The notes beneath the pieces are model-generated. The model was not told the DNA's origin and made no database searches. It was given only the letters and a program-made list of their open reading frames with translations. Of a stretch of DNA of 64,000 nt, positions 20,980-29,800 are shown one piece after another. The first letter of the stretch is position 1; every line of letters starts with the position of its first letter. The stretch lies in NCBI RefSeq assembly GCF_002090075.1, contig NZ_BBRI01000002.1:310001-374000 (forward strand), written 5' to 3'. This DNA is from Demequina sp. NBRC 110052 (GTDB lineage: Bacteria > Actinomycetota > Actinomycetes > Actinomycetales > Demequinaceae). A program made the translations under genes and the position numbers.

Positions 20980-22305
20980 ATGGTCGAAGAGAATTGGCAA
21001 CGCGCAAGGCTGATACCCGTTGTCGGGAACTCGACGGCCGGCGAACGCGAACAGCGTGCAACGAGTGCCCTGCTCGCGGTGCTGTCAATCGTGCGACCAC
21101 TTTCCACGGAACTGTTGGCACCGTTGGGCGCGACGCGCGCGGCCAAGGCGACCGTTGAGACCTTCATCGAGCCGACCTTCAAGGACAAGTCAGGTCAGTC
21201 CTTCCGCCCCGATGGCCTCATTCGTGTCCACTTCGGGAAGCAGGACCCTTGGGTCGCGCTCGTTGAGGTGAAGACCGGCTCGAATGCACTCCGCGTCGAG
21301 CAGGTGAACTCGTACATTGAGCTCGCTCGTGCCCACGGGTTCGACATGGTAATCACCATCTCGAACGAGATTGCACCCTCGGAAGGTCAGCATCCCACCG
21401 TCGGACTCAACGTGCGTTCGAACTCGAGGGTCAAAGTCGCGCACTTCTCGTGGACTCGCGTTGCTGCCATAGCGAGTCGCGTGCGCGATCGTTCGAACGT
21501 CGACGATCACGAACAGGCATGGATCCTTGGGGAGCTCTTGAGATATCTCGAGCACCAGAACTCGGGCGCTCTCGAGTTCGATGACATGGGTGAGAGCTGG
21601 ACTGCCGTCCGGGATGCAGCACGCGGTGGAACTGTGGCCGCTCGTGACCCCGGCACGGAAGACGTCGCCTCGCGGTGGGACCAGCTCATGACGTACGCAG
21701 CGATGAAGCTCTCAATCCGCATCAACGAAGACGTCGAGGAGGTTCTGCCGAAGTCGCACAGGACGGATGCGGCCGCACGCCGCAAGGACTTTGCGAAAGA
21801 ACTCGCCGACGAGGGCACTCTCACGGCGTACCTTCGTGTGCCCCGGACCGCAGGTGACATACAGATCTCGGCAGACCTGCGTGCACGCCAAGTTGCGCTC
21901 GCCATGACGGTCGCCGCGCCATCCGACAAGAAGGCTCGCGGGAGCCTGACGTGGCTCACGCGCCAACTTCCCGACGCGCCTGACGATCTCCATATCGATT
22001 GCTATGCCAAAGGGTCATCGAGACCGGTCAGCGGCATCATGAGCACGATCCGGACCGACCCCGCTCAGATGTTGGACTCCCTCGGAGACGACATCGCGAG
22101 GTTCGTGGTCCGCGTGCAACGTGACGTGTCGGTCGGACGGCGCGGCGGCAAGAATGCGGGCTTCGTCGGATCGGTGATCGACTCCACGTTCAGCTTCTAC
22201 GACTCGGTCGTGCAGCCCATCACTCCGTATCAGGAGCGTGCGCCAAAGGCCTCCGCAGCTGGCTCCGTCGCTTCCGAGCGAGAGCTCGGATCAGACGACG
22301 AGTAG
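20980..22305 (+). CDS. Solitary PD-(D/E)XK nuclease-like protein, function unknown
   Basis: 441 residues with an ATG preceded by GAGGGGG. Residues about 60-130 carry a PD-(D/E)XK arrangement: Pro77-Asp78 (SFRPDGLI), Glu96-x-Lys98 (LVEVKTG), and a Gln108-x3-Tyr112 pair (QVNSY) like motif IV of RecB/Cas4 nucleases. The C-terminal 300 residues match nothing I recognise. Base composition is lower than the neighbours: two counted 60-base lines gave 55% and 65% G+C, against 77% for a line of the adjacent parC gene. It sits alone between the convergent topoisomerase IV genes, suggesting acquisition. A DNA-targeting or defence role is possible but unsupported by known partners. Confidence 0.6.
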   Translation: MVEENWQRARLIPVVGNSTAGEREQRATSALLAVLSIVRPLSTELLAPLGATRAAKATVETFIEPTFKDKSGQSFRPDGLIRVHFGKQDPWVALVEVKTGSNALRVEQVNSYIELARAHGFDMVITISNEIAPSEGQHPTVGLNVRSNSRVKVAHFSWTRVAAIASRVRDRSNVDDHEQAWILGELLRYLEHQNSGALEFDDMGESWTAVRDAARGGTVAARDPGTEDVASRWDQLMTYAAMKLSIRINEDVEEVLPKSHRTDAAARRKDFAKELADEGTLTAYLRVPRTAGDIQISADLRARQVALAMTVAAPSDKKARGSLTWLTRQLPDAPDDLHIDCYAKGSSRPVSGIMSTIRTDPAQMLDSLGDDIARFVVRVQRDVSVGRRGGKNAGFVGSVIDSTFSFYDSVVQPITPYQERAPKASAAGSVASERELGSDDE

Positions 22306-22337
22306 TCGAACTCGAGATACTCCCGCGACGCGGGACA

Positions 22338-23618
22338 TCAGCGTTCGAACGACCACTCGCGGTCAGTGATGAGCTTGCCCACGACGAGTCCGACGAGGAT
22401 CGCGATTCCTGCCAGGAACACCTGCAGCAGGCCGGACGTCGCCTCGATGTAGTCCGCTTCGTTGAGGGACACGATCGCCTCGTGCGCGGGGACGCCCGGG
22501 ATCTGCACGAGCGCGGCAGGCACCTGCAGCGTGATGACCGGCCAGCGTCCACCCCTCGCCATCACGGCGGCGAGGATGCCGATCATGACGCACGCGATCG
22601 CGGTGGCCATCTGGATCGGAAGGTCGAACTGGTGCTGGAGTAGGTTGCGCGCGACGTAGGCGACCATGCCGATCCACGCCGCGGTGAGCGCCATGCGCCA
22701 TGGCGAGTTGAACATGAGTGCGAAGCCCGCGACGCCGACGAAGCTGCCGACCGCCCAGATCAGGGCTTGAGCCCAGAGCGGAATCGTCGCGTCCCGCTGC
22801 GAGGTGTCGAGACTGCTCATCAAGGACAGCGACCAGACCGCCACTCCGGCGCCCATCACGATCATGAGGCCGAATGCGACACGCGACAGTCCGGCAGAGA
22901 AGTCGAGCTTGGCCATGTCGAGGGTGCCGGTGATGAGCGCGAAGCCAGGCAGTAGGAACAGCACCGAGGAGATGTAGCCGGACGCGTGGACCTCGAGTCC
23001 AGGGCCCACGAGGCCGATCAGCCCGAGTACGCCCAGGTAGAGAGCCGTCGCAACGAGCGCGGCGATCATCGTGGTGCCGAGCGCGTTGAAGCCCCGATGC
23101 GCGAGCCCGCGCCTCAGGTACTGGCCTGCACCTGCGGCCACGAACACGGTCGCGATCTCGATCACGTGCGCGTGATTCAGCGCCGCGAAGCCTGCGCAGG
23201 CCGCGCCCGCCGCGGCGGCATTGAACCATGCGGAGTACCGGGCTGGCGTGCGCTCGATCGCGTCGAGCGCGCGGTGGATGTCCCCCGGCGTCGCGGACTC
23301 GGGAAGCGACCGCCTGAACCCGTCGAGCGCCGCGATCCGGTCGGCATTGACGCCGGCCTTGCGCAACTCGGACACCTCGGTCCTGAACATGTGGCCCACG
23401 CGGGAGGTGACGGTGATCTCGGTCAGCGTGACCTGCTCGCGGATCTCTTCGACGCCGAGCGCGTGGCCGACGGCCTGCATGGCCTGCTTGACGCGGTAGC
23501 TTGCGGTGCCCGCCTCGAGCATCATCAGCCCGGTGCGCATGATCGCGCCGGAACGGCGCCCGAGGTCGAGCGCGTCCATGTCGTCGGGGGCCGGCGTTGC
23601 GTCGCTCACGTGGCCCAT
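22338..23618 (-). CDS. Threonine/serine exporter family protein (ThrE)
   Basis: 426 residues from the ATG at 23616-23618; a GTG nine bases later is also possible. Residues about 20-170 form the DUF1212 cytoplasmic part (RTGLMMLEAGTASYRVKQAMQAVGHALG). About ten membrane segments follow (DUF1212 C-terminal and DUF3815-type halves), with ISSVLFLLPGFALITGTLDMAKLD between them. ThrE of Corynebacterium exports threonine and serine by proton motive force. The gene follows a small membrane-protein gene on the same strand. Confidence 0.88.
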   Translation of the reverse strand: MGHVSDATPAPDDMDALDLGRRSGAIMRTGLMMLEAGTASYRVKQAMQAVGHALGVEEIREQVTLTEITVTSRVGHMFRTEVSELRKAGVNADRIAALDGFRRSLPESATPGDIHRALDAIERTPARYSAWFNAAAAGAACAGFAALNHAHVIEIATVFVAAGAGQYLRRGLAHRGFNALGTTMIAALVATALYLGVLGLIGLVGPGLEVHASGYISSVLFLLPGFALITGTLDMAKLDFSAGLSRVAFGLMIVMGAGVAVWSLSLMSSLDTSQRDATIPLWAQALIWAVGSFVGVAGFALMFNSPWRMALTAAWIGMVAYVARNLLQHQFDLPIQMATAIACVMIGILAAVMARGGRWPVITLQVPAALVQIPGVPAHEAIVSLNEADYIEATSGLLQVFLAGIAILVGLVVGKLITDREWSFER

Positions 23619-23667
23619 TGTGGCAAAGGTCGCCGCGACATCGGAGGGTTCGAGGTCCCGGTCGCGA

Positions 23668-24075
23668 TCAGCGACCGACGCGCCGGCGCCAGTCGACGAT
23701 CCTGCGGATGCGCTCATGACGCACCGCGGCGGCGGTGCGCTCAAGCACGAGCGCGGCGACGATCGCGACGAGCACGAACACCCACGGCTCGGAGATGAAC
23801 ACCAGCCCGAGGGTGGCGATGGCTACCGCGACGACGACCAGGAGTGCCCTCGCGGGTCCCGGCGTGCGCTCGAGGACAGCGAGCTCGTCCGCGAACTCGA
23901 CCTCGCGGTCGGCGTCGCTCAGCTCCTCCTCCAGCATCGGGCAGCGCGCGGGCAGCCCGATCAGCGAGCGGTGACGGAACACGTGACGCGACGGCCCAGG
24001 CTCGATGCGCGAGCGCGCGTGGTAGCCGTACGGGTGTGCCGCGCAGAGCGGCCTGGTCTCCTCGATGTCGCTCAT
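23668..24075 (-). CDS. Small predicted membrane protein, function unknown
   Basis: 135 residues, not recognised. The N-terminal half is soluble and has two cysteines (CAAHPYGYHARSRIEPGPSRH, CPMLEEEL). Residues about 72-110 form two hydrophobic segments (ARALLVVVAVAIATLGLVFI and WVFVLVAIVAALVL). A basic tail (RHERIRRIVDWRRRVGR) follows. Its ATG overlaps the parE stop (24072-24075), so it is translated after topoisomerase IV subunit B, but nothing suggests a functional link. Confidence 0.65.
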   Translation of the reverse strand: MSDIEETRPLCAAHPYGYHARSRIEPGPSRHVFRHRSLIGLPARCPMLEEELSDADREVEFADELAVLERTPGPARALLVVVAVAIATLGLVFISEPWVFVLVAIVAALVLERTAAAVRHERIRRIVDWRRRVGR

Positions 24076-26168
24076 GCGTCGATCCTCGTCCTGTCCAGCG
24101 CGGCAGCGCCCGCGACGATGAAGTCGCGGCGCGGGCCCACATCGTTGCCCATGAGCAGCTCGAACACTCGCTCGGCGGCCTGCGCATCGGCCGCGGTGAT
24201 GCGCCGAAGCGTGCGGTGTTCGGGGTCCATGGTGGTCTCGGCCAGCTGGTCGGCGTCCATCTCACCGAGGCCCTTGTACCGCTGGATGTCTTCCTTGTAC
24301 CGGCGTCCCGCACGCTTGAGCTCGCGCAGCGTGTCGTTCAACTGCTGCTCGGAGTACGTGTAGATGTACTCCTTCTCGCGACGTGCACTTCCCATCACCT
24401 CGACACGGTGCAGCGGGGGCACCGCCGCATACACGCGGCCCGCGTCCACCATGGGACGCATGTAGCGGAAGAACAGCGTGAGCAGCAGGGTGCGGATGTG
24501 TGCGCCGTCCACGTCGGCGTCCGCCATGAGGATGATCTTGCCGTAGCGGGCCTGCTCGAGGTCGAACGTGCGCCCCGATCCCGCGCCGAGGACCTGGATG
24601 ATGTTCGCGCACTCCGCGTTGTGCAGCATGTCGGTGACCGACGCCTTCTGCACGTTGAGGATCTTGCCTCGGATGGGGAACAGCGCCTGGAACTCGGAGC
24701 GGCGCGCGAGCTTCGCCGTGCCGAGCGCGGAGTCCCCCTCGACGATGAAGAGCTCGGACTCGTTGACGTCGTTGCTGCGGCAGTCCGTGAGCTTGGCGGG
24801 CAGCGAGCTCGTCTCGAGCGCGTTCTTGCGCCGCGAGATCTCCTTCTGCTTGCGCGCGGCGACGCGCGCCCGCATCTCCGCGACGATCTTCTCCATCACG
24901 ATCGTCGCCTGAGTCTTGTCGTCGCGCTTGGACGAGCCGAGCACCGCGCCGAGCTCGCGCTCGACGACCTTGGCGACGATGCCGCGCACAGGAGAGGTGC
25001 CGAGCACCTCCTTGGTCTGTCCCTCGAACTGCGGCTCGGGGATGCGCACCGTCACCACGGCGGTGAGCCCAGCCATGATGTCGTCTTTCTCGATGCGCTC
25101 GGCGCCATCCTTGCCGGTGAGCTTGAGGCGCCGCGCGTTCGTCTCGATGGTCTTGCGCAGGATCTTCACGAGCCCCTGCTCGAAGCCCGACTGATGGGTG
25201 CCACCCTTGGGAGTGGAGATGATGTTGACGAAGCTGCGCACCTCGGTCTCGTAACCCGTCCCCCACCGCAGGGCGATGTCCACGACGCACTCGCGCTCGA
25301 CCTCCTCGCTGACGAGGTGGCCATTGGCCTTCAGCACCGGAACCGTCTCGGTGTAGGTGTCGGTGCCGCGCAGCTCCCACGTCTGCGTGATCGCGGTGTC
25401 GGCGGCGACGAAGTCCACGAAGTCCTTGGCGCCGCCCTCGAAGCGGAACGTCTGCTCGCTCGGCTCGAGCGGATTGCGCTCGTCGCGGACCACGAGCGAC
25501 AGGCCGGGCACGAGGAATGCGGTCTGACGCGCGCGCGTGATCAGGTCGTCGAACGAGAACGACGCTGACTTGTTGAAGATCTGACGATCGGCCCAGTACC
25601 GGATCCGCGTGCCGGTGCGGCCCTTGGCGACCTTGCCGACCTTCTCGAGCTCGGATCCCGTCACGAACGGCGAGAACTCAGCGTCGGGCGTCGCGCCTGA
25701 GGCGGGATCCGCGAACAGGCCCGGCTCGCCTCGCCGGAAGGCCATGTGGTGCGTCGCGCCCGAACGGTCGACCCACACGTCGAGGCGCTCGGACAGCGCA
25801 TTCACGACGGAGGCACCCACGCCATGCAGACCGCCCGACGCGGCATACGAGCCGCCGCCGAACTTGCCTCCCGCGTGGAGCTTGGTCATGACGACCTCGA
25901 CTCCGGTGAGGCCCGTCTTGGGCTCGACGTCCACGGGGATGCCGCGACCGTTGTCGCGCACCTCGACCGAGTCGTCGGGGTGGAGGATCACCTCGATGCG
26001 GTCACCGTAGCCGCCCAGCGCCTCGTCCACCGAGTTGTCGATGATCTCCCACAGGCAGTGCATGAGACCACGCGAGTCGGTGGTGCCGATGTACATGCCG
26101 GGACGCTTGCGCACGGCCTCGAGACCCTCGAGGACGGACAGATGGCGTGCGGAGTAGTCAGAGCTCAC
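24072..26168 (-). CDS. parE: DNA topoisomerase IV subunit B (ParE/GyrB-like)
   Basis: 698 residues with a GTG start. The GHKL ATPase domain shows RKRPGMYIGTTD, the Mg-binding Glu41/Asn45 helix (WEIIDNSVDEAL), VRDNGRGIPVD and GGLHGVGASVVNALS. The TOPRIM domain shows FIVEGDSALGTAKLAR and LMADADVDGAHI, and the tail has RYKGLGEMDADQLAETTMDP. It supplies ATP-driven strand passage with the subunit at 18-21 kb. TAGAAT lies exactly six bases before the GTG and there is no ribosome site, indicating a leaderless mRNA. Confidence 0.94.
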   Translation of the reverse strand: MSSDYSARHLSVLEGLEAVRKRPGMYIGTTDSRGLMHCLWEIIDNSVDEALGGYGDRIEVILHPDDSVEVRDNGRGIPVDVEPKTGLTGVEVVMTKLHAGGKFGGGSYAASGGLHGVGASVVNALSERLDVWVDRSGATHHMAFRRGEPGLFADPASGATPDAEFSPFVTGSELEKVGKVAKGRTGTRIRYWADRQIFNKSASFSFDDLITRARQTAFLVPGLSLVVRDERNPLEPSEQTFRFEGGAKDFVDFVAADTAITQTWELRGTDTYTETVPVLKANGHLVSEEVERECVVDIALRWGTGYETEVRSFVNIISTPKGGTHQSGFEQGLVKILRKTIETNARRLKLTGKDGAERIEKDDIMAGLTAVVTVRIPEPQFEGQTKEVLGTSPVRGIVAKVVERELGAVLGSSKRDDKTQATIVMEKIVAEMRARVAARKQKEISRRKNALETSSLPAKLTDCRSNDVNESELFIVEGDSALGTAKLARRSEFQALFPIRGKILNVQKASVTDMLHNAECANIIQVLGAGSGRTFDLEQARYGKIILMADADVDGAHIRTLLLTLFFRYMRPMVDAGRVYAAVPPLHRVEVMGSARREKEYIYTYSEQQLNDTLRELKRAGRRYKEDIQRYKGLGEMDADQLAETTMDPEHRTLRRITAADAQAAERVFELLMGNDVGPRRDFIVAGAAALDRTRIDA

Positions 26169-26174
26169 CCCGAG

Positions 26175-26180
26175 ATTCTA
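26175..26180 (-). promoter_or_regulatory. -10 element of a leaderless promoter (parE)
   Basis: TAGAAT on the minus strand is separated by exactly six bases (CTCGGG) from the parE GTG at 26168. Confidence 0.6.
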
Positions 26181-26187
26181 CGGAGAC

Positions 26188-26234
26188 GCCCGACGCGCCG
26201 GTGACGGGCGCGCCGAGGCGCACCGGCGTCGGGC
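26188..26234. terminator. Imperfect hairpin between the GNAT gene and parE
   Basis: GCCCGACG and CCGGTG (26188-26203) pair with CACCGG and CGTCGGGC (26221-26234), leaving a two-base bulge and a 17-base loop. Position downstream of the GNAT stop fits a terminator; there is no U tract. Confidence 0.35.
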
Positions 26235-26240
26235 ATGGGC

Positions 26241-26702
26241 TTAGGACGAGGGGCGGTGACGCACCGCTGTCATGGCGATGTTGTCGCTCTTGACGAAGAA
26301 GCCGAGCTCCTCGTAGATCTCGCGTGCCGCGGGGGTGGCGTGCAGCTCGACGACCTCGATCTCGCGGCGATCCGTCTCCTCCAACAGTGCGCGCATGACC
26401 GCGTGCGCGTAGCCCTTGCGCTGATGCTGCGGCGCCGTGGAGACCCACTGCACGTATCCGACCTGGTGCGAGTGCGCTCCGGGGCGCGGGAGCCGGGGTC
26501 CCACGTTGACGAGGCCGCAGCACGCGAGCCCGCCCTCGGGTGCGTCGATCACCATGCCGATGAGGTCGTCGCCGAGGCGCGCTCGCACGGTGCGCATCGA
26601 CTCCGCAGCCCACTGCGGCGTGGGCTTCGCGCCCACGGACTTGTACATGAGGGCGCCGAGGTGCACGATCTCTGCGGCATCGGATGCGACGGCCTGTCGC
26701 AC
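26241..26702 (-). CDS. GNAT family N-acetyltransferase
   Basis: 153 residues if translation starts at the GTG at 26700-26702, eight bases past the upstream stop. An ATG at 26756 would add 18 residues but overlap the preceding gene by 47 bp. The acetyl-CoA motif is visible as VGYVQWVSTAPQHQRKGYAHAVMRALL, with ATPAAREIYEELGFFV at the C-terminus, the standard GNAT fold pattern. The acceptor substrate is unknown. Confidence 0.82.
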   Translation of the reverse strand: MRQAVASDAAEIVHLGALMYKSVGAKPTPQWAAESMRTVRARLGDDLIGMVIDAPEGGLACCGLVNVGPRLPRPGAHSHQVGYVQWVSTAPQHQRKGYAHAVMRALLEETDRREIEVVELHATPAAREIYEELGFFVKSDNIAMTAVRHRPSS

Positions 26703-26709
26703 CCGCGGC

Positions 26710-27060
26710 TCAGCGCCAGGCGACCGCGACGATGACATTGAGGATCGTGAGGCCACCGACGGTCGCCCAGATGGGCACGGGCACCGCGTCCTTCTTGCGG
26801 TACATCAGGACGAGCACCGTGATCGTCAGGGCGACCAGCAGCTTGACGGTGATCTTGCCGTTGTCGACGTGGTCACCGTTGCCCGAGCCATACGCCACGC
26901 CCACGAGGGCGATACCCGTGACGAGCTGAGTGAGCGCGCCGTGCATCATGCCCGAGGCGAATCGCTTCACCTTGTCCGACATCCCGTACAGGAAGCCTCC
27001 GAGCAGGGCAGCGAGGCCCAGGAAGTGGAGGATGAGGAGGATGATCCGCAGGACGTCCAC
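26710..27060 (-). CDS. Four-helix membrane protein, function unknown
   Basis: 116 residues with a GTG start and AAGGAG nine bases upstream. Four hydrophobic segments cover almost the whole chain: RIILLILHFLGLAALLGGFLYG, LTQLVTGIALVGVAYG, KLLVALTITVLVLMY and IWATVGGLTILNVIVAVAW. It resembles small actinobacterial integral membrane proteins without known function. It is followed by the GNAT gene on the same strand. Confidence 0.75.
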   Translation of the reverse strand: MDVLRIILLILHFLGLAALLGGFLYGMSDKVKRFASGMMHGALTQLVTGIALVGVAYGSGNGDHVDNGKITVKLLVALTITVLVLMYRKKDAVPVPIWATVGGLTILNVIVAVAWR

Positions 27061-27185
27061 GTGCGCGTGCTCCTTCTGGCCGCCTGGTTGGGTTGGCGAC
27101 TGGGTCGATGCTATCGCGACCGCGTCGCGCCGCCGTGGCGCGACTGTCGGAGACTCGCGAAACGAGCCCGCAATCGTCCTGGCCC

Positions 27186-27191
27186 TACGCT
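27186..27191 (+). promoter_or_regulatory. -10 element of a leaderless promoter (EamA transporter)
   Basis: TACGCT is exactly six bases (GACGCC) before the GTG at 27198. No ribosome-binding site intervenes. Confidence 0.6.
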
Positions 27192-27197
27192 GACGCC

Positions 27198-28193
27198 GTG
27201 ACCGCAGCGTCGGCCGTGCGCCGCTCCCCCGCCCTAGGAGCCCTCTACGTCCTCACGGGCGCGTTCCTCTTCGGATTCAACGGCTCGATGACGAAGGTGG
27301 TGCTCCAGGCTGGGATCACCGCGCAGCAGCTCACGCTGTTCCGCGTGCTGGGGACCGCGCTCATCGCCGGCGCGGTGCTGCTCGTGACCGACCGCGCCCA
27401 GTTCCGAGTCACACTCCGCGAACTGCGCGCATTCGCCCTGCTCGGCATCGGAGGGCTCGCGATGGTGCAGTGGCTGTACGCGGTGGCCATCGCCCACCTG
27501 CCCGTCGGCGTCGCGCTGCTGTTCGAGTACATGGCCGTGATCATCGTCGCGTTGGTGGCGAGGGTCGTGTTCAAGGAGCGCGTGCATCCGCGCCTGTGGT
27601 GGGCCATCGCTGCCGTACTCGCCGGTCTCGCCGTGGTCGCGCAGGTGTGGGACTCTAACCTGTCCGTGCTGGGCGTGCTCGCGGGACTCGGCGCCGCCTG
27701 CGCGTATGCGCTGTACTTCCTCGCCGGCGAACGCTCCGTCGCAGGGCGGCCCCCGATGGCCGTCGCATTCTGGGCCGCCGCCTTCGCCACCGCGTTCTGG
27801 CTCGTGTTCTCCGGGTGGTGGACGATGCCCGCGGACACCTTCACCGCAGAGGTGTCCTACGGTGGCACGCTCGACTTCATCGCCACCCCGATGTGGCTGC
27901 CGCTGGTCGCCATGGTCGCGCTGGGGGCGTTCGCCCCCTTCACCCTGATCTTCATGTCGCTGCGCCACCTCAGCGCCACTGCCTCGGGCGTGCTCGCCTC
28001 GTCGGAGGTGCTGTTCGCGTTCATCGTGGCGTGGCTGTGGCTCGGCGAGACTCTCGCGCCTCTCCAACTCGCGGGCGCCACGGTGGTCTTCGTCGGGATC
28101 GTCGGCGCCCAGACCGCGCGCGAACGCCCGCCCGGGACTGCGACGGACGCCGATGACGCCTTCGCGCTCGGAGTGCCTCCCGAGGTGCCCTGA
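27198..28193 (+). CDS. EamA/DMT family transporter
   Basis: 331 residues from the GTG at 27198, chosen because of the -10 hexamer six bases upstream; the frame is open 35 codons further. Ten hydrophobic segments form two EamA repeats (about residues 10-140 and 165-300). The first repeat begins LYVLTGAFLFGFNGSMTKVVLQAG, and the second ends ASSEVLFAFIVAWLWLGETL. RhtA-like exporters belong here; the substrate cannot be predicted. It converges on sigA across a bidirectional hairpin. Confidence 0.88.
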   Translation: MTAASAVRRSPALGALYVLTGAFLFGFNGSMTKVVLQAGITAQQLTLFRVLGTALIAGAVLLVTDRAQFRVTLRELRAFALLGIGGLAMVQWLYAVAIAHLPVGVALLFEYMAVIIVALVARVVFKERVHPRLWWAIAAVLAGLAVVAQVWDSNLSVLGVLAGLGAACAYALYFLAGERSVAGRPPMAVAFWAAAFATAFWLVFSGWWTMPADTFTAEVSYGGTLDFIATPMWLPLVAMVALGAFAPFTLIFMSLRHLSATASGVLASSEVLFAFIVAWLWLGETLAPLQLAGATVVFVGIVGAQTARERPPGTATDADDAFALGVPPEVP

Positions 28194-28213
28194 CGCGGGA
28201 GCCGAAGACAGCG

Positions 28214-28246
28214 AACGGCCGCTCCCTCCGGAGAGGGGCGGCCGTT
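28214..28246. terminator. Bidirectional hairpin between the EamA transporter gene and sigA
   Basis: AACGGCCGCTCC (28214-28225) pairs with 28235-28246 with one G-T pair and a nine-base loop. It lies between two convergent genes and can act on both. Confidence 0.65.
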
Positions 28247-28269
28247 CTCGATCGCGCGCGGTGTGCCGC

Positions 28270-29292
<1,023 letters not shown>

Positions 29293-29523
29293 CTCGTCGT
29301 CCGAGGTCTCGGCCTCCTCGACAGGCTCATCCTTGGTGGAGGCCTTCGCGGCGGTCTTGCCCGAGGACTTCGTCGCCGGCTTCTTCGCGGCGGGCTTCCT
29401 CGCGGCAGGCTTCTTCTCCGCGGTCTCGGTGGTCTCGACGTTCTCGTCGGCGGCCGATGCGGCCTTGGCGCTGCTCCGCTTGGCGGCGGGCTTCTTGGCG
29501 GCGGTAGTCGTGGCCCTACTCCT
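29293..29523 (-). other. sigA: In-frame SigA N-terminal extension lacking a standard start codon
   Basis: Translating upstream of the SigA ATG gives an unbroken frame to a TGA at 29524-29526. It is rich in AAKKPAAKR-type blocks, and [20 protein letters not shown] closely resembles the usual start of actinobacterial SigA. The codon where Met would be expected, just before ATTT, is AGG (29515-29517). A strong AAGGAG site (29519-29524) is seven bases from an ACG codon (29509-29511) and one base from the AGG. Options are ACG initiation, a mutation or base-call error in the start codon, or real initiation at 29292. Confidence 0.7.
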
Positions 29524-29533
29524 TCAACATCAT
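29516..29533 (-). other. Five-codon open frame (MMLKE-stop) embedding the sigA ribosome-binding site
   Basis: ATG ATG TTG AAG GAG TAG lies directly before the SigA extension. Its AAG GAG codons are the Shine-Dalgarno sequence. Ribosomes initiating here would stop three bases before the extension frame. It may be coincidence; no ribosome site precedes it. Confidence 0.3.
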
Positions 29534-29536
29534 GGG

Positions 29537-29555
29537 GACCGGCGCGACGCCGGTC
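29537..29555. other. Perfect 8-bp hairpin in the sigA leader
   Basis: GACCGGCG (29537-29544) pairs with CGCCGGTC (29548-29555) around a three-base loop, four bases upstream of the five-codon frame. In the transcript it would stand just ahead of the ribosome site. Confidence 0.5.
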
Positions 29556-29800
29556 TCTGAGGTCTTGCTGGTGGCTGCCCTTTGCGGTTCAGTCCCCGAG
29601 CGGCGCGGCCATGCTGTGCGCCCCCGAGGTCCCGCGCGGCGGGAACGGTGGCCTGAGCATGGATGACCTCTCCGGGGCTGGGGAAGCTCGGAGGCTTCTG
29701 ACCGCCTCGCGCAAATCCATTAAAGTATAACGCCCAGCGCAAGCCCGATGCTCCCGGCTCGACAGCGAATTTCGCGGCCCGACGCCCGTTATCAGGCGGT
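29556..29800. promoter_or_regulatory. sigA leader and promoter region, no gene seen
   Basis: No coding frame with support is seen. On the minus strand TATACT (29724-29729) is the best -10 candidate in the window and would place the transcript start near 29717, leaving a leader of about 190 bases before the ribosome site at 29519-29524. I found no convincing -35 at 17-18 bp. The DUF4192 gene ends at 29801 immediately upstream. Confidence 0.45.

Noticed and set aside
20866-22337. A prophage or integrative element at the lower-GC gene
   Set aside because: Only one gene is atypical. No integrase, tRNA end, direct repeat or phage structural gene is visible on either side.
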